Below, piece after piece: positions 1-5,835 of a stretch of DNA of 25,188 nt (its first letter is position 1; every line of letters starts with the position of its first letter). Origin of the DNA: a virus; IMG/VR virus record IMGVR_UViG_3300036862_000007, positions 1-25,188 of that record; one strand, 5' to 3'. The position numbers and the translations under genes were made by a program. The notes under the pieces were generated by a model that saw nothing but the letters and a program-made list of their open reading frames with translations, was not told the origin of the DNA and made no database searches.

Positions 1-120
1 CCCAAAAGGTTTAGAGAGGCTAGGGCAACCGGATAGCTAGCAAAGCTAAAACGGCAATGCGTCACTCTCACAGAAAGGAACCCCGGTAAACACAACACTA
101 GCCAACCGGGGCTAAACAAT

Positions 121-309
121 CTAACTCCGTAGCAAGGGTCTGCGATAGAGAGGATGACAAAACTAACAGGCGTCACCCTGTTAGGACAAAACATCCGGCT
201 AGTGACGTAGCAGGCGACGGGTTAAACCGTTCCGTAGACCCTTGCTAGGGAGTTAGGTAGCCTCCGGCCACAAGCTGCGAGAGAGGCAACGCAGACCGCC
301 TAACTCCCT
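121..309 (+). ncRNA. Long-range stem with an alternative pairing partner
   Basis: 121-141 and 236-256 are complementary over 21 positions with a single G-G mismatch. Inside are a perfect 8-bp hairpin (163-170/177-184) and GGATG/CATCC arms (152-156/192-196). The right arm segment 247-256 (AGGGAGTTAG) is also perfectly complementary to 300-309 (CTAACTCCCT). It can therefore pair with 121-128 or with 300-309, but not both. This is seen directly in the sequence. A switching or folding role for an RNA is inferred. Confidence 0.5.
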
Positions 310-313
310 AATA

Positions 314-374
314 GATGCTAACGTAATGACCTAGATGATCCCGTCCGAGAGCAGGCTTTAGGTGCGTTAGCATC
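314..374 (+). ncRNA. Stem-loop with 10-bp perfect closing stem
   Basis: GATGCTAACG at 314-323 pairs perfectly with CGTTAGCATC at 365-374. Within the 41-nt loop, ACCTA (329-333) and TAGGT (359-363) can pair, giving a two-tier structure. Its right arm could also pair over six bases (TTAGCA) with the TGCTAA arm of the next hairpin at 401-406. The pairing is visible directly. The function is unknown. Confidence 0.45.
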
Positions 375-398
375 ATAAATCCCCCTTACGGGTGATAG

Positions 399-431
399 CG
401 TGCTAAGCGTAGCCCTGCTACGTTTAGCATG
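399..431 (+). repeat. Stem-loop before first gene (hairpin family A, copy 1)
   Basis: Fourteen base pairs (399-412 with 418-431, including two G-U pairs) enclose a 5-nt loop. The flanking text GATAGCGTGCTAAGC and GTTTAGCATGTA recurs in copy 2 at 914-957, while the loop-proximal bases differ but still pair. That covariation suggests an RNA structure under selection. The ribosome binding site AAAGGA of the gene at 458 follows about 10 nt downstream. Confidence 0.55.
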
Positions 432-457
432 TAATCAACGAAAGGAAACCGCACAAA

Positions 458-736
458 ATGGAATACGCTAACGGAACCTCGTTAGAGTTTTCCCAACCGT
501 GGGGCTTTACCTGCAAAGGCAAAGCAGTTTGCCCCGATGGAAGGGTTAGAGCGTTTCGCGGTGGTACCGCAGATACGTTCTTTTCAATCCCTACGCGCGT
601 GAGCGCAAAGGGGACTACTGTTACAGGTTATGTCACAGTAGAGTCTGAGCAGGGATACTCAGTACCTACCGACGACGACCCTGCAATCGTCAAATTCTTC
701 CCGTACCATTACGGGAAGAATTGGGAGTTGGTGTAA
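458..736 (+). CDS. Hypothetical 92-aa protein
   Basis: The family is not recognised. The ORF starts at ATG after a GAAAGGAAA ribosome binding site. Alternating hydrophobic and polar residues with many Gly, Thr and Val suggest a small beta-rich soluble protein. It has two cysteines (in FTCKG and AVCPDG) and no signal peptide or membrane segment. It is the first gene after the structured region, and its stop abuts the ATG of the next gene directly (TAAATG), so the two are probably translated together. Confidence 0.7.
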   Translation: MEYANGTSLEFSQPWGFTCKGKAVCPDGRVRAFRGGTADTFFSIPTRVSAKGTTVTGYVTVESEQGYSVPTDDDPAIVKFFPYHYGKNWELV

Positions 737-907
737 ATGCAAAAACGTTACAAGTACAATCCGTATTTCTGGATGGACTATTATTGGAACAGGTTCCTGT
801 GTCTATTCAGTCTGCATATCTGGATTTACCTTCCAGAGAAGCACTGTTACGACGAGGATGATGTACCGGGCGAGATAATTTGCGCCTGCTGTTCCAAAAA
901 GCCATAG
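737..907 (+). CDS. Hypothetical 56-aa aromatic/Cys-rich protein
   Basis: The start codon immediately follows the stop of the upstream gene, with GGGAG as a plausible Shine-Dalgarno inside that gene. The N-terminal half is very rich in Tyr, Trp and Phe and includes a hydrophobic stretch (residues about 20-32). The C-terminus carries CACC, which with an earlier Cys could bind metal. The family is not recognised. The stop codon lies in the first arm of the hairpin at 906-925, so translation to the end would disturb that structure. Confidence 0.6.
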   Translation: MQKRYKYNPYFWMDYYWNRFLCLFSLHIWIYLPEKHCYDEDDVPGEIICACCSKKP

Positions 908-954
908 CACGCTTGATAGCGTGCTAAGCATGTGCCGCGCGCATGTTTAGCATG
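906..954 (+). promoter_or_regulatory. Two mutually exclusive hairpins (family A, copy 2)
   Basis: Hairpin 1 pairs AGCACGC (906-912) with GCGTGCT (919-925) around a 6-nt loop. Hairpin 2 pairs 920-934 with 940-954 (15 pairs including G-U) around a 5-nt loop. Both need bases 920-925, so only one can form. Hairpin 1 includes the last bases of the upstream stop codon. Hairpin 2 lies before the AAAGGAGGTG ribosome binding site of the gene at 986. The layout resembles a translation-coupled attenuator, which is an inference. Confidence 0.5.
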
Positions 955-985
955 TAGTCCGGCATCCCAGAAAGGAGGTGAACCA

Positions 986-1156
986 ATGAAGATTGGAGTA
1001 AATTTGTTTATCGCAGGAATCTGTCTAATGTTTTTTGGGATAGTTGGTATCCCGGTTTTGTTTCTGCTGTTCCTAATCATAGGAGCATTCTTCAAGTACG
1101 TAGCAATCGGCTTCCTAATTATCGTCGGGATGATTGCTCTGGCTAAGAAACAATGA
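986..1156 (+). CDS. Small membrane protein, 56 aa
   Basis: The start is the ATG 5-6 nt after a near-perfect AAAGGAGGTG ribosome binding site. An in-frame ATG further upstream at 932 lies inside the hairpin and is unlikely. Almost the whole protein is hydrophobic: one long segment at residues about 6-36 and a second at about 39-52, ending in a positive AKKQ tail. This predicts one or two transmembrane helices in the host inner membrane. Its stop overlaps the next start (ATGA). The role is unknown. Small early membrane proteins of phages can act on host envelope functions, but nothing here shows that. Confidence 0.75.
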   Translation: MKIGVNLFIAGICLMFFGIVGIPVLFLLFLIIGAFFKYVAIGFLIIVGMIALAKKQ

Positions 1157-1326
1157 AGGAGAAAAACTCGATATATCTTAACAAAGAGAGTATTCTCCTT
1201 GTGCAAGAACTTAAGTCCGACGACGAAACGGTCAGCGCATTCTTTCAGCGAGTGTTAAAAGAGTACGCTGCAACGCAAGGGCTGTCAGTTGAAACAGTCA
1301 CAAGGGTGATCAGAAAGCAAGTCTAA
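1153..1326 (+). CDS. Putative ribbon-helix-helix-like small protein, 57 aa
   Basis: The gene is coupled to the upstream membrane protein by an ATGA overlap. The layout is a short beta-like segment (SIYLNKES, residues 6-13) followed by two predicted amphipathic helices (about 14-22 and 26-41) and a third basic helix at the C-terminus. This resembles CopG/Arc ribbon-helix-helix DNA-binding proteins, but the match is by pattern only. If correct it would be a dimeric transcription regulator. Its last codons and stop overlap the first arm of the structured element at 1316-1461. Confidence 0.6.
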   Translation: MKEKNSIYLNKESILLVQELKSDDETVSAFFQRVLKEYAATQGLSVETVTRVIRKQV

Positions 1327-1461
1327 TCTAGGCTTGCTAAGCTAGTGAGTCTAAGACCTAGTTAACCCAAGGGCATGGGAGTAGTAGTTCTAGACAACGC
1401 TACTGTCACTAGGCGTCCACATTAGCCAGGGACATGACTCACTAGCTCAGCAAACCTAGAT
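1316..1461 (+). promoter_or_regulatory. Long stem with competing upstream hairpin
   Basis: 1326-1351 pairs with 1436-1461 over 26 positions with two mismatches (C-A and A-C). On the minus strand those two would be G-U pairs. Internal arms CCTAGT/ACTAGG and GTAG/CTAC could add branches. Upstream, AGCAAG (1316-1321) can pair with CTTGCT (1333-1338), which uses the left arm of the long stem, so the two folds compete. The AAAGGAGGG ribosome binding site of the next gene follows directly at 1465-1473. Confidence 0.5.
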
Positions 1462-1478
1462 CGGAAAGGAGGGTTGTT

Positions 1479-1676
1479 ATGGTCAATGGTTTGACACACG
1501 GCGATAGCGTAGCGATTCATTTTACTACGGAAACCGCCGGCCCGTATGTACTGCATGGCAGTTTTGTCAATCAGGATGAGGAATATGTCCGGATTGAGGG
1601 AACTGTTGGTGATACTCTTGGGCACGAAATGTTCGTGCCTAAGTCACAGATCAAGTTCATCGAACGTTACACATGA
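1479..1676 (+). CDS. Hypothetical 65-aa protein
   Basis: ATG start with AAAGGAGGG a few bases upstream. The sequence reads like a small beta-barrel (repeating short strands: DSVAIHF, YVLHGSF, YVRIEGTV, MFVPKSQIKFIE), similar in texture to SH3-like or Sm-like folds. No specific family is recognised. There are no cysteines and no membrane segment. The stop overlaps the next start by ATGA. Confidence 0.65.
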   Translation: MVNGLTHGDSVAIHFTTETAGPYVLHGSFVNQDEEYVRIEGTVGDTLGHEMFVPKSQIKFIERYT

Positions 1677-1840
1677 CCCCAACATGGGACATTATTGTTC
1701 CAATCAAAGATTCAGAGGGTAGGATCGTTGATTGGAAGCTAGCCGGCCGTGTTTTGGCTGCTACGCTTGATGACGCAATCCGTTTTGCTAAGCGCAATTA
1801 CGGATTGGAGGCGGATATCCAATCCAGCTCCGGCCGTTAA
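1673..1840 (+). CDS. Hypothetical 55-aa protein
   Basis: The gene starts within an ATGA overlap with the preceding gene. The protein has a beta-like N-terminus (TWDIIVPIKDSEGRIVDWK) and an alpha-helical middle (LDDAIRFAKRNYG), a pattern seen in many small phage proteins of unknown role. It ends with a short Ser-rich tail. A promoter (1848-1876) lies immediately after the stop, so this gene closes the first small operon. Confidence 0.6.
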   Translation: MTPTWDIIVPIKDSEGRIVDWKLAGRVLAATLDDAIRFAKRNYGLEADIQSSSGR

Positions 1841-1847
1841 CTCGGAC

Positions 1848-1876
1848 TTGACTTTCCGGCGGTTTTGTGCTATACT
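1848..1876 (+). promoter_or_regulatory. Sigma-70-type promoter
   Basis: TTGACT (1848-1853) and TATACT (1871-1876) are separated by 17 bases, with TGC directly before the -10 (extended -10). Transcription would start near 1883 and run through a 110-nt structured leader into the gene at 1995. The same layout and the same TGC before the -10 occur at 6774 and 9999. Confidence 0.8.
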
Positions 1877-1882
1877 CCGGAG

Positions 1883-1994
1883 AGGTGGGTTTCCGCACTA
1901 ACCTTCGTCTGGAGCTTAGTGCCCTGTGGGCCTCTTACCACGGAACCCGCTGTTGTCAAATCAGACAACGCCGTAACAACGAAAGGGGGTGTAA
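1883..1994 (+). ncRNA. Structured 5' leader of the 1995 gene
   Basis: An outer stem pairs 1885-1894 with 1942-1950 with one bulged T. Inside it, GCACTAA (1895-1901) pairs perfectly with TTAGTGC (1916-1922). A separate hairpin pairs GTTGTC (1952-1957) with GACAAC (1964-1969). The ribosome binding site GAAAGGGGG follows at 1981-1989. The leader starts at a strong promoter and is long for a phage gene of this size, so it may have regulatory function. Confidence 0.45.
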
Positions 1995-2270
1995 GTGGCT
2001 ACTAAGGGTGTTACGTGGGATCGCATAGATAGCGAGTTCTGCGAGAAACAGATTAACAAGATCAACAAGCGGCTTGGTCTTAGAAAGAACGATGACGGTA
2101 AGTACGAGTACGACAAGGACATGATTGCTTACTGTGCTGCGATTTTCGAGGCCGGTAGGCAGGCTGAGCGTGAAGCGATATTGAAAAACACGCAAAGTCG
2201 AATCGCGCGCGGCAACACAGAACACGAGCAACGTAGGGAAAAAAGAACAACGCAAACACAAGCAGCGTAA
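1995..2270 (+). CDS. Hypothetical 91-aa charged protein
   Basis: GTG start after AAAGGGGGTG with suitable spacing. It is probably alpha-helical and highly charged. Residues about 10-30 are Lys/Arg/Ile-rich, the middle (DKDMIAYCAAIFEAGRQAER) looks like an amphipathic helix, and the tail is basic and Gln/Thr-rich. The family is not recognised. It is the first gene after the promoter at 1848 and so is probably expressed strongly and early. Confidence 0.65.
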   Translation: MATKGVTWDRIDSEFCEKQINKINKRLGLRKNDDGKYEYDKDMIAYCAAIFEAGRQAEREAILKNTQSRIARGNTEHEQRREKRTTQTQAA

Positions 2271-2282
2271 ATTTCACAACAA

Positions 2283-2354
2283 CTAACCCCGGTAGTGGGG
2301 TTAGTGAGATAGTTTGGTGCCCTACTAGCTAGACTGTCTCACTAAACCCACTAC
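2283..2354 (+). promoter_or_regulatory. Competing hairpins (family B, copy 1)
   Basis: The main stem pairs 2292-2313 with 2333-2354 (22 positions, one G-A mismatch and one U-G pair). A competing hairpin pairs CTAACCCC (2283-2290) perfectly with GGGGTTAG (2297-2304), inside the main left arm. The loop and inner stem (GTGAGA, TTTGGTGCCC, TAGCTAGACTGTCTCAC) are nearly identical to copy 2 at 2879-2939. The ribosome binding site GAAAGGAG begins immediately after the right arm. Confidence 0.55.
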
Positions 2355-2366
2355 GAAAGGAGATAA

Positions 2367-2570
2367 ATGGCACAAAGGATTGGTATTTGGACAGTCCGTT
2401 TAATGCGTGAGGACGAACCTGACGAACCTTACGATCCACAGAGTATTAAGAAGTGGGACAATGAGAACGAGGATATCGTCAACAAGTTCATGGGCGATAT
2501 TAGCTTGGCTGAGGATAAGCTTAGCTCGGTATTGCCAGACGGATACTATGTCAAGATCGAGGACTACTAA
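2367..2570 (+). CDS. Hypothetical acidic 67-aa protein
   Basis: ATG start after GAAAGGAGATAA. A short N-terminal beta segment (RIGIWTVRLM) is followed by an acidic, Pro-containing region and a helix, ending in YYVKIEDY. The family is not recognised. It is strongly acidic, with no membrane or metal-binding motif. It is followed after 14 nt by the next gene. Confidence 0.65.
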   Translation: MAQRIGIWTVRLMREDEPDEPYDPQSIKKWDNENEDIVNKFMGDISLAEDKLSSVLPDGYYVKIEDY

Positions 2571-2584
2571 GAAAAGAGGTTAAT

Positions 2585-2860
2585 ATGTCCGAGATTGAAA
2601 CAGAAACAACTCAGGAAGTCGAGACAAGAACTTTCATCTGCTTCAAAGAACAGCCTAACGGCGATCTTAAGAGGATGGGAGAACTTGTCACCGAAGACAA
2701 GTACAGTCCTAGTGCCGATGAATTCGGTACGAAGTGGGGCAGCGGAGTTTACTGGTACTTTGATAACAAGCCTTCGTATGGTTACACCATGCGAGCCATC
2801 AGGGTCGAGTCAACTACGTACTTCAGCGAAGACTACAAGTACGGTCGAGCAGAAGACTAA
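2585..2860 (+). CDS. Hypothetical 91-aa protein
   Basis: ATG start after AAAAGAGG. The N-terminus is Glu/Thr-rich. The rest has a beta-rich look with clustered aromatics (GVYWYFDNKPSYGYTMRAI). The family is not recognised. A longer overlapping frame at 2595-2918 runs into the hairpin downstream and has poor start context, so it is treated as a shadow. Confidence 0.65.
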   Translation: MSEIETETTQEVETRTFICFKEQPNGDLKRMGELVTEDKYSPSADEFGTKWGSGVYWYFDNKPSYGYTMRAIRVESTTYFSEDYKYGRAED

Positions 2861-2866
2861 AACCGC

Positions 2867-2939
2867 ACCAATCTCGCTCGGCGGGATTGGTGAGACAGTT
2901 TGGTACCCGGATAGCTAGACTGTCTCACTAATCCCACCG
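2867..2939 (+). promoter_or_regulatory. Competing hairpins (family B, copy 2)
   Basis: The main stem pairs 2879-2899 with 2919-2939 (21 positions, one C-A mismatch and one G-U pair). A competing hairpin pairs ACCAATC (2867-2873) with GATTGGT (2885-2891), using the main left arm. The outer stem bases differ from copy 1 yet still pair, while the inner stem and loop are almost unchanged. The ribosome binding site GAAAGGAGG begins at 2940. Confidence 0.55.
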
Positions 2940-2957
2940 AGAAAGGAGGTAACTGGG

Positions 2958-3155
2958 ATGACAGTAATAGAGCCCATGTTTTTCAAGGCGCATTACGAGA
3001 TCATCGCTGATGCGATAGCCGAAGAGCACAACAAGGGTGGTAAGGATGCTAAGATCGCTCTTGAAACTTTGGCTCTTAAGTTTTCAGTGATCTTTTCACA
3101 TGACAACGTGAACTTCGATCAAAAGAAGTTCCTTCAACGTTGCGGAATGGTATGA
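2958..3155 (+). CDS. Conserved phage-type hypothetical, 65 aa
   Basis: ATG start after AAAGGAGGTAACTGGG. The pattern (FFKAHYEIIADAIAEEH, then ALKFSVIFSHDNVNFDQKKF followed by LQRCG) matches a type of short helical protein common in actinobacterial phages and plasmids, with a conserved NxxFDxxxFLxxCG ending. Its function is unknown. The stop overlaps the next start by ATGA. Confidence 0.75.
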   Translation: MTVIEPMFFKAHYEIIADAIAEEHNKGGKDAKIALETLALKFSVIFSHDNVNFDQKKFLQRCGMV

Positions 3156-3499
3156 GAAGCCACGATGAAGTAAAAGACGAGGCTTACTACTGGAGAGAAG
3201 TAATAAAAGACTGTGGTAGCCTCAACGAGATAATCCACGAAATGGGTGAGATTATCCGTGACGTGGCTGTTAATATTCCATCATCTGCACTAGCAATGAT
3301 GGACGCAGTTTTGGAAGGTCCGACAGAAAACGCCACCATGAAACCCTATGACTTGCTAGGTGAGCAGGTTGAGCACGTCAAGAGTTTGCAGGAAATTATC
3401 CTTGAAAAGATGTTTCCGGTGATTCATGGTCTTCTTGAACTTGCAAGCGGTAGGGTCAAGATGCTGCAAGAGGAAATGGATGGTGACGATGCAAGCTAA
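3152..3499 (+). CDS. Hypothetical helical 115-aa protein
   Basis: The chosen start is the ATG overlapping the upstream stop (ATGA). A TTG 12 nt upstream is also in frame but has no better support. The protein looks wholly alpha-helical with heptad-like hydrophobic spacing in the second half (about 70-110), suggesting a coiled coil or four-helix bundle. The family is not recognised. Confidence 0.65.
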   Translation: MRSHDEVKDEAYYWREVIKDCGSLNEIIHEMGEIIRDVAVNIPSSALAMMDAVLEGPTENATMKPYDLLGEQVEHVKSLQEIILEKMFPVIHGLLELASGRVKMLQEEMDGDDAS

Positions 3500-3971
3500 C
3501 GCATTGTGGGCAGGTAATGATTATGCCTACATACACGACCGTGGGAATTTAACTTTTTCCTACAGCGCGCAAAGAGTGCGTGTCATGCGTGTTTTCAAGA
3601 GAAGAGAAAACACTTGGAGTCAACGTATGAAGACTTACGTTGATGTTATCGTCCTTGACAATGATGGCACACCGAAATTGCGTGATAATGGGCAGCAGAT
3701 TTCCAAGACAGTGGTTGCTAGGGATATCGTGTCCGAGTGGGAAGAATACGCTGATGAGCGTGGACACCGAGAAGAAACAGCTCGCAAAGCCAGAGAGGAA
3801 TCACAACGTAAAGCAGCTGCTTTTGCTGCTGAGAGTGAAACAATCATGAATGGGTTGGAAAGGCTTGGCATCCCTAGAGATGCTATCTCCTTTCCAGCCT
3901 ATGAACATGACTCCATCAAGCTTAAGAGGGAGGTGATTCTAAATTGGATGAAAAACGCAAGCTCAGTTTGA
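3480..3971 (+). CDS. Hypothetical 163-aa protein with helical Ala/Glu/Arg region
   Basis: The chosen start is ATG 3480, which has AGAGG about 6 nt upstream. ATG 3489 is an alternative, and the frame is open further upstream without a good ribosome binding site. Residues about 1-85 look beta-rich (VDVIVLDNDGTPKLRDNGQ). Residues about 88-125 form a highly charged helix (YADERGHREETARKAREE), probably a coiled coil. A short C-terminal domain follows. It overlaps the upstream gene by about 20 nt and the downstream gene by 28 nt. The function is unknown. Confidence 0.6.
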   Translation: MVTMQANALWAGNDYAYIHDRGNLTFSYSAQRVRVMRVFKRRENTWSQRMKTYVDVIVLDNDGTPKLRDNGQQISKTVVARDIVSEWEEYADERGHREETARKAREESQRKAAAFAAESETIMNGLERLGIPRDAISFPAYEHDSIKLKREVILNWMKNASSV

Positions 3972-4246
3972 GCGAGGTAAACTCCTTGCTCCACAAGTCT
4001 GAGCATACCAGAATAGCCCCGCTGACTCAGTCAGACGAGGCTTACAGGCGTAGCGCAGTTGACCTGCTTAACCTTCTTGACAAGAAAGTCAAGAGTGTTT
4101 TTGTGGGTGGCATCGAGGTAGTTGCGACAAAAAGGCCAGACAGCGATACGATGTATATCCGTCCTAAGGAGGGTTTTGTGCCCTGTGGGTGGATTGATCG
4201 TAGTTGGCTCGACGAGAACATCGTGCGTAAGACTAAGAGGGGGTAG
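3944..4246 (+). CDS. Hypothetical 100-aa protein
   Basis: The start is TTG at 3944, placed 8 nt after GGGAGGTG, which lies inside the preceding gene. No ATG in frame has a comparable site. The N-terminus is helical and Lys/Ser/Leu-rich. The second half is beta-like with clustered aromatics and one Cys (FVPCGWIDRSW). The family is not recognised. Confidence 0.6.
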   Translation: MDEKRKLSLSEVNSLLHKSEHTRIAPLTQSDEAYRRSAVDLLNLLDKKVKSVFVGGIEVVATKRPDSDTMYIRPKEGFVPCGWIDRSWLDENIVRKTKRG

Positions 4247-4247
4247 C

Positions 4248-4448
4248 GTGCGAACACCAAAAAACTATGCAACTATGCTTAACGATCCTGACTTCATATT
4301 CAGGATTGGTAGGTTGCATGGTGCAGCAGAGCAGGCTGCAATCTTGCTAACTAAGCAAGAAAATCCTGATGTGAAGACTATAGGCGAAAACCTAGCTGCT
4401 CACACTGACTGGTTTTTCATGGACGATAAAGTAAAGGGGGTGAAATGA
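4248..4448 (+). CDS. Hypothetical 66-aa helical protein
   Basis: The most likely start is GTG at 4248, two bases after the upstream stop and after AAGAGGGGG. The open frame extends to 4122, but that part overlaps the upstream gene and has unlikely composition. The protein appears helical (DPDFIFRIGRLHGAAEQAAI, then NPDVKTIGENLAAHTDWFF). The family is not recognised. Its stop overlaps the DUF2786 gene start. Confidence 0.55.
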   Translation: MRTPKNYATMLNDPDFIFRIGRLHGAAEQAAILLTKQENPDVKTIGENLAAHTDWFFMDDKVKGVK

Positions 4449-5179
4449 CAACAGAACAGCAAGATAAGATGTATAACCGTATTCGTGGTCTTTTGCGTAA
4501 GGCGGAAGGTACGAATAACGAGCATGAAGCAGAGGCTTTCTTTGCTAAGGCTCAGGAACTCATCATGCGTTATGCAATTGATGAGGAGCGTATGTGGTCT
4601 GACGATCCTGAGAAGCGTAGTAAGATTGAAACGCTTAACATAAAGATCGTGGATCGTTCGGCTGGAGCCGATTACAAGCGTAAGATCCTGAACGCTTGTG
4701 CTAGGTCTAACCGCTGTCAGATGTGGTATAGTCCCGGCATGGATCAGAGCACGTTAGCAGGCTACAGCAGCGATATCTTGTTTGTGGAGATGCTTTACAA
4801 GAGTATCGTAACACAGATGAATTTCAAGATGGCGTTTGCTCAGGCGGTAAGCAAGGGAGTTCACCACAAAACGTTTAAGAATTCTTTTATCGCCGGTTTT
4901 TCTAGCAGGATTTCTATGCGGTTCGGTGAGATGAACCGTAAGAAGATGGATGACCTTGCTAGTGAGGGTACTGGTATGGAGCTTATTCTCGCTGATAGAG
5001 CGGCCAAGGTCGCTCAATGGGTTGACGAGAACATTCGTCTAGGCCGTGCCAGGTCTACTGGCTCTCGCAATATTGACGCCGGTGCCTACAGTAGTGGTAC
5101 TAACGCGGCTAACCAGACGGATATTTCTGGCGGCCGTGGCAGGGTAACACGAAGCGAACAGAAAGGGCTAGGTAGATGA
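4445..5179 (+). CDS. DUF2786 domain protein, 244 aa
   Basis: Residues about 8-46 match the DUF2786 pattern (RIRGLLRKAEGTNNEHEAEA followed by FFAKAQELIMRYAIDEERMW). This domain is widespread in actinobacterial phages and some bacteria and has no established biochemical role. The central part (about 60-200) is mixed alpha/beta with DYKRKIL, SDILFVEMLYKS and an Arg/Lys-rich helix. The C-terminus (200-244) is Gly/Ser/Arg-rich and probably flexible. The start is ATG after AAAGGGGGTGAA. It overlaps its neighbours on both sides (ATGA type), in an operon with zinc-ribbon mini-proteins. Confidence 0.85.
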   Translation: MTTEQQDKMYNRIRGLLRKAEGTNNEHEAEAFFAKAQELIMRYAIDEERMWSDDPEKRSKIETLNIKIVDRSAGADYKRKILNACARSNRCQMWYSPGMDQSTLAGYSSDILFVEMLYKSIVTQMNFKMAFAQAVSKGVHHKTFKNSFIAGFSSRISMRFGEMNRKKMDDLASEGTGMELILADRAAKVAQWVDENIRLGRARSTGSRNIDAGAYSSGTNAANQTDISGGRGRVTRSEQKGLGR

Positions 5180-5403
5180 GTAACATCATATGGGAAGACC
5201 CGCCTTTGGAGAAGTATTCAAAGGCCGAAACCCATGAATGCAGGGTTGAGGAAGAAACATGCGATAAGTGTGGCAACACGGCTTTCCAGCTATCGTGTGT
5301 ATGTGGCTGGAAAGATAGTGCTGCCATTGAATCGCTTGCCCGAAAAAAGTGGGTAAAACACGTCAACGACGTAAAAACATGGATAAGGAATCATCCCCGA
5401 TGA
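5176..5403 (+). CDS. Zinc-ribbon-like protein with CxCGW, 75 aa
   Basis: Cysteines occur as CDKCGN (C-x2-C, about residues 29-32) and CVCGW (about 41-44), with later His residues in a C-terminal helix (WVKHVNDVKTWIRNH). This is a compact zinc-binding arrangement seen in actinobacterial phage mini-proteins. CVCGW plus a His-containing helix recurs in the 11125 gene. Nucleic-acid or protein binding is likely but unproven. It starts in an ATGA overlap with the DUF2786 gene. Confidence 0.7.
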   Translation: MSNIIWEDPPLEKYSKAETHECRVEEETCDKCGNTAFQLSCVCGWKDSAAIESLARKKWVKHVNDVKTWIRNHPR

Positions 5404-5558
5404 TAGACAAGTGTAGTCTTTGTGAGGAAGTTAAGGAGCTTCCTTACAAAACACCGTATGAGCCACCATGGTATTACGGTGGTCGCCATTGCGAGGATTG
5501 TGAGCATTGGCTACAGACGGGCGAACTAACTAAGTACGGTAGGAGGGAGGGCAGATAG
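5400..5558 (+). CDS. Zinc-finger-like mini-protein, 52 aa
   Basis: The start is the ATG in the ATGA overlap with the upstream stop. The longer frame from 5349 is rejected because it lies inside the previous gene. Two C-x2-C pairs (CSLC near residue 5 and CEDC near residue 32) are separated by about 24 residues, with a His just before the second (RHCEDCEHW), forming a likely single zinc site. The family is not recognised. Confidence 0.65.
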   Translation: MIDKCSLCEEVKELPYKTPYEPPWYYGGRHCEDCEHWLQTGELTKYGRREGR

Positions 5559-5559
5559 T

Positions 5560-5835
5560 GTGCAAAAGCGCCTAGACAATGCCACCATCGCCGGCTTGCT
5601 AGCGAAGGATAAGGAACGCAAGCCGAAACAGCCGAAAGACGTAACAGAGCCGCGTGACTATCAAACGTGGTTCAAACTCAGAACTACAGTTAGAGAAAAC
5701 GGCTGTGAGAACCCTAATTGTCACGATCCGCGGCCCAAGAGTGACTACGGAACTGGCGTTGTATACCAGATAAAGGGACAGTTCATCTGTCGCTATTGTT
5801 TTCTGGAGGGCTACCTGAGTGAACGAGCATCGTAA
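5560..5835 (+). CDS. Zinc-binding phage protein, 91 aa
   Basis: GTG start one base after the upstream stop, with GGAGGGAGGG upstream. The N-terminal helix (NATIAGLLAKDKERKPK) is followed by a linker and a Cys4-type site: CENPNC and CRYC about 30 residues apart, with GxGVVYQIKGQFICRYC between. The layout resembles the 14934 gene (NxxIAxLLA..K start, then CxxxxC and GQPYC), so the two are probable distant paralogs. Function unknown. Confidence 0.7.
   Translation: MQKRLDNATIAGLLAKDKERKPKQPKDVTEPRDYQTWFKLRTTVRENGCENPNCHDPRPKSDYGTGVVYQIKGQFICRYCFLEGYLSERAS

Larger units (their letters stand above)
1..457. other. Non-coding structured region at left edge
   Basis: No convincing gene lies in these 457 bases on either strand. 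The stretch is filled with inverted repeats: a 7-bp hairpin at 81-87/105-111, a long stem at 121-141/236-256, an 8-bp hairpin nested inside it at 163-170/177-184, an alternative partner at 300-309, a 10-bp stem at 314-323/365-374 and a 14-bp hairpin at 399-431. A sequence at about 31-39 matches the loop of a later element near 2908. It is likely a transcribed structured leader or non-coding RNA. No promoter was recognised inside it, so transcription probably enters from the left. Function is unknown. Confidence 0.6.

Noticed and set aside
1-457. tRNA or tRNA-like gene cluster
   Set aside because: The stems are too long and no cloverleaf with anticodon arm and T-arm GTTCRA could be laid on the sequence.
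932-985. Extension of the 986 membrane protein to ATG 932
   Set aside because: ATG 932 is buried in the hairpin. The strong ribosome binding site at 971-980 points to 986.
847-1206. 119-codon leftward ORF
   Set aside because: It runs antisense across three small rightward genes with good ribosome binding sites and overlaps, has no ribosome binding site itself, and its protein has no recognisable pattern.
1316-2939. Stoperator-type repressor sites or transposon ends
   Set aside because: The repeats are long dyads tied to ribosome binding sites rather than short asymmetric sites, and no transposase or target duplication is seen.
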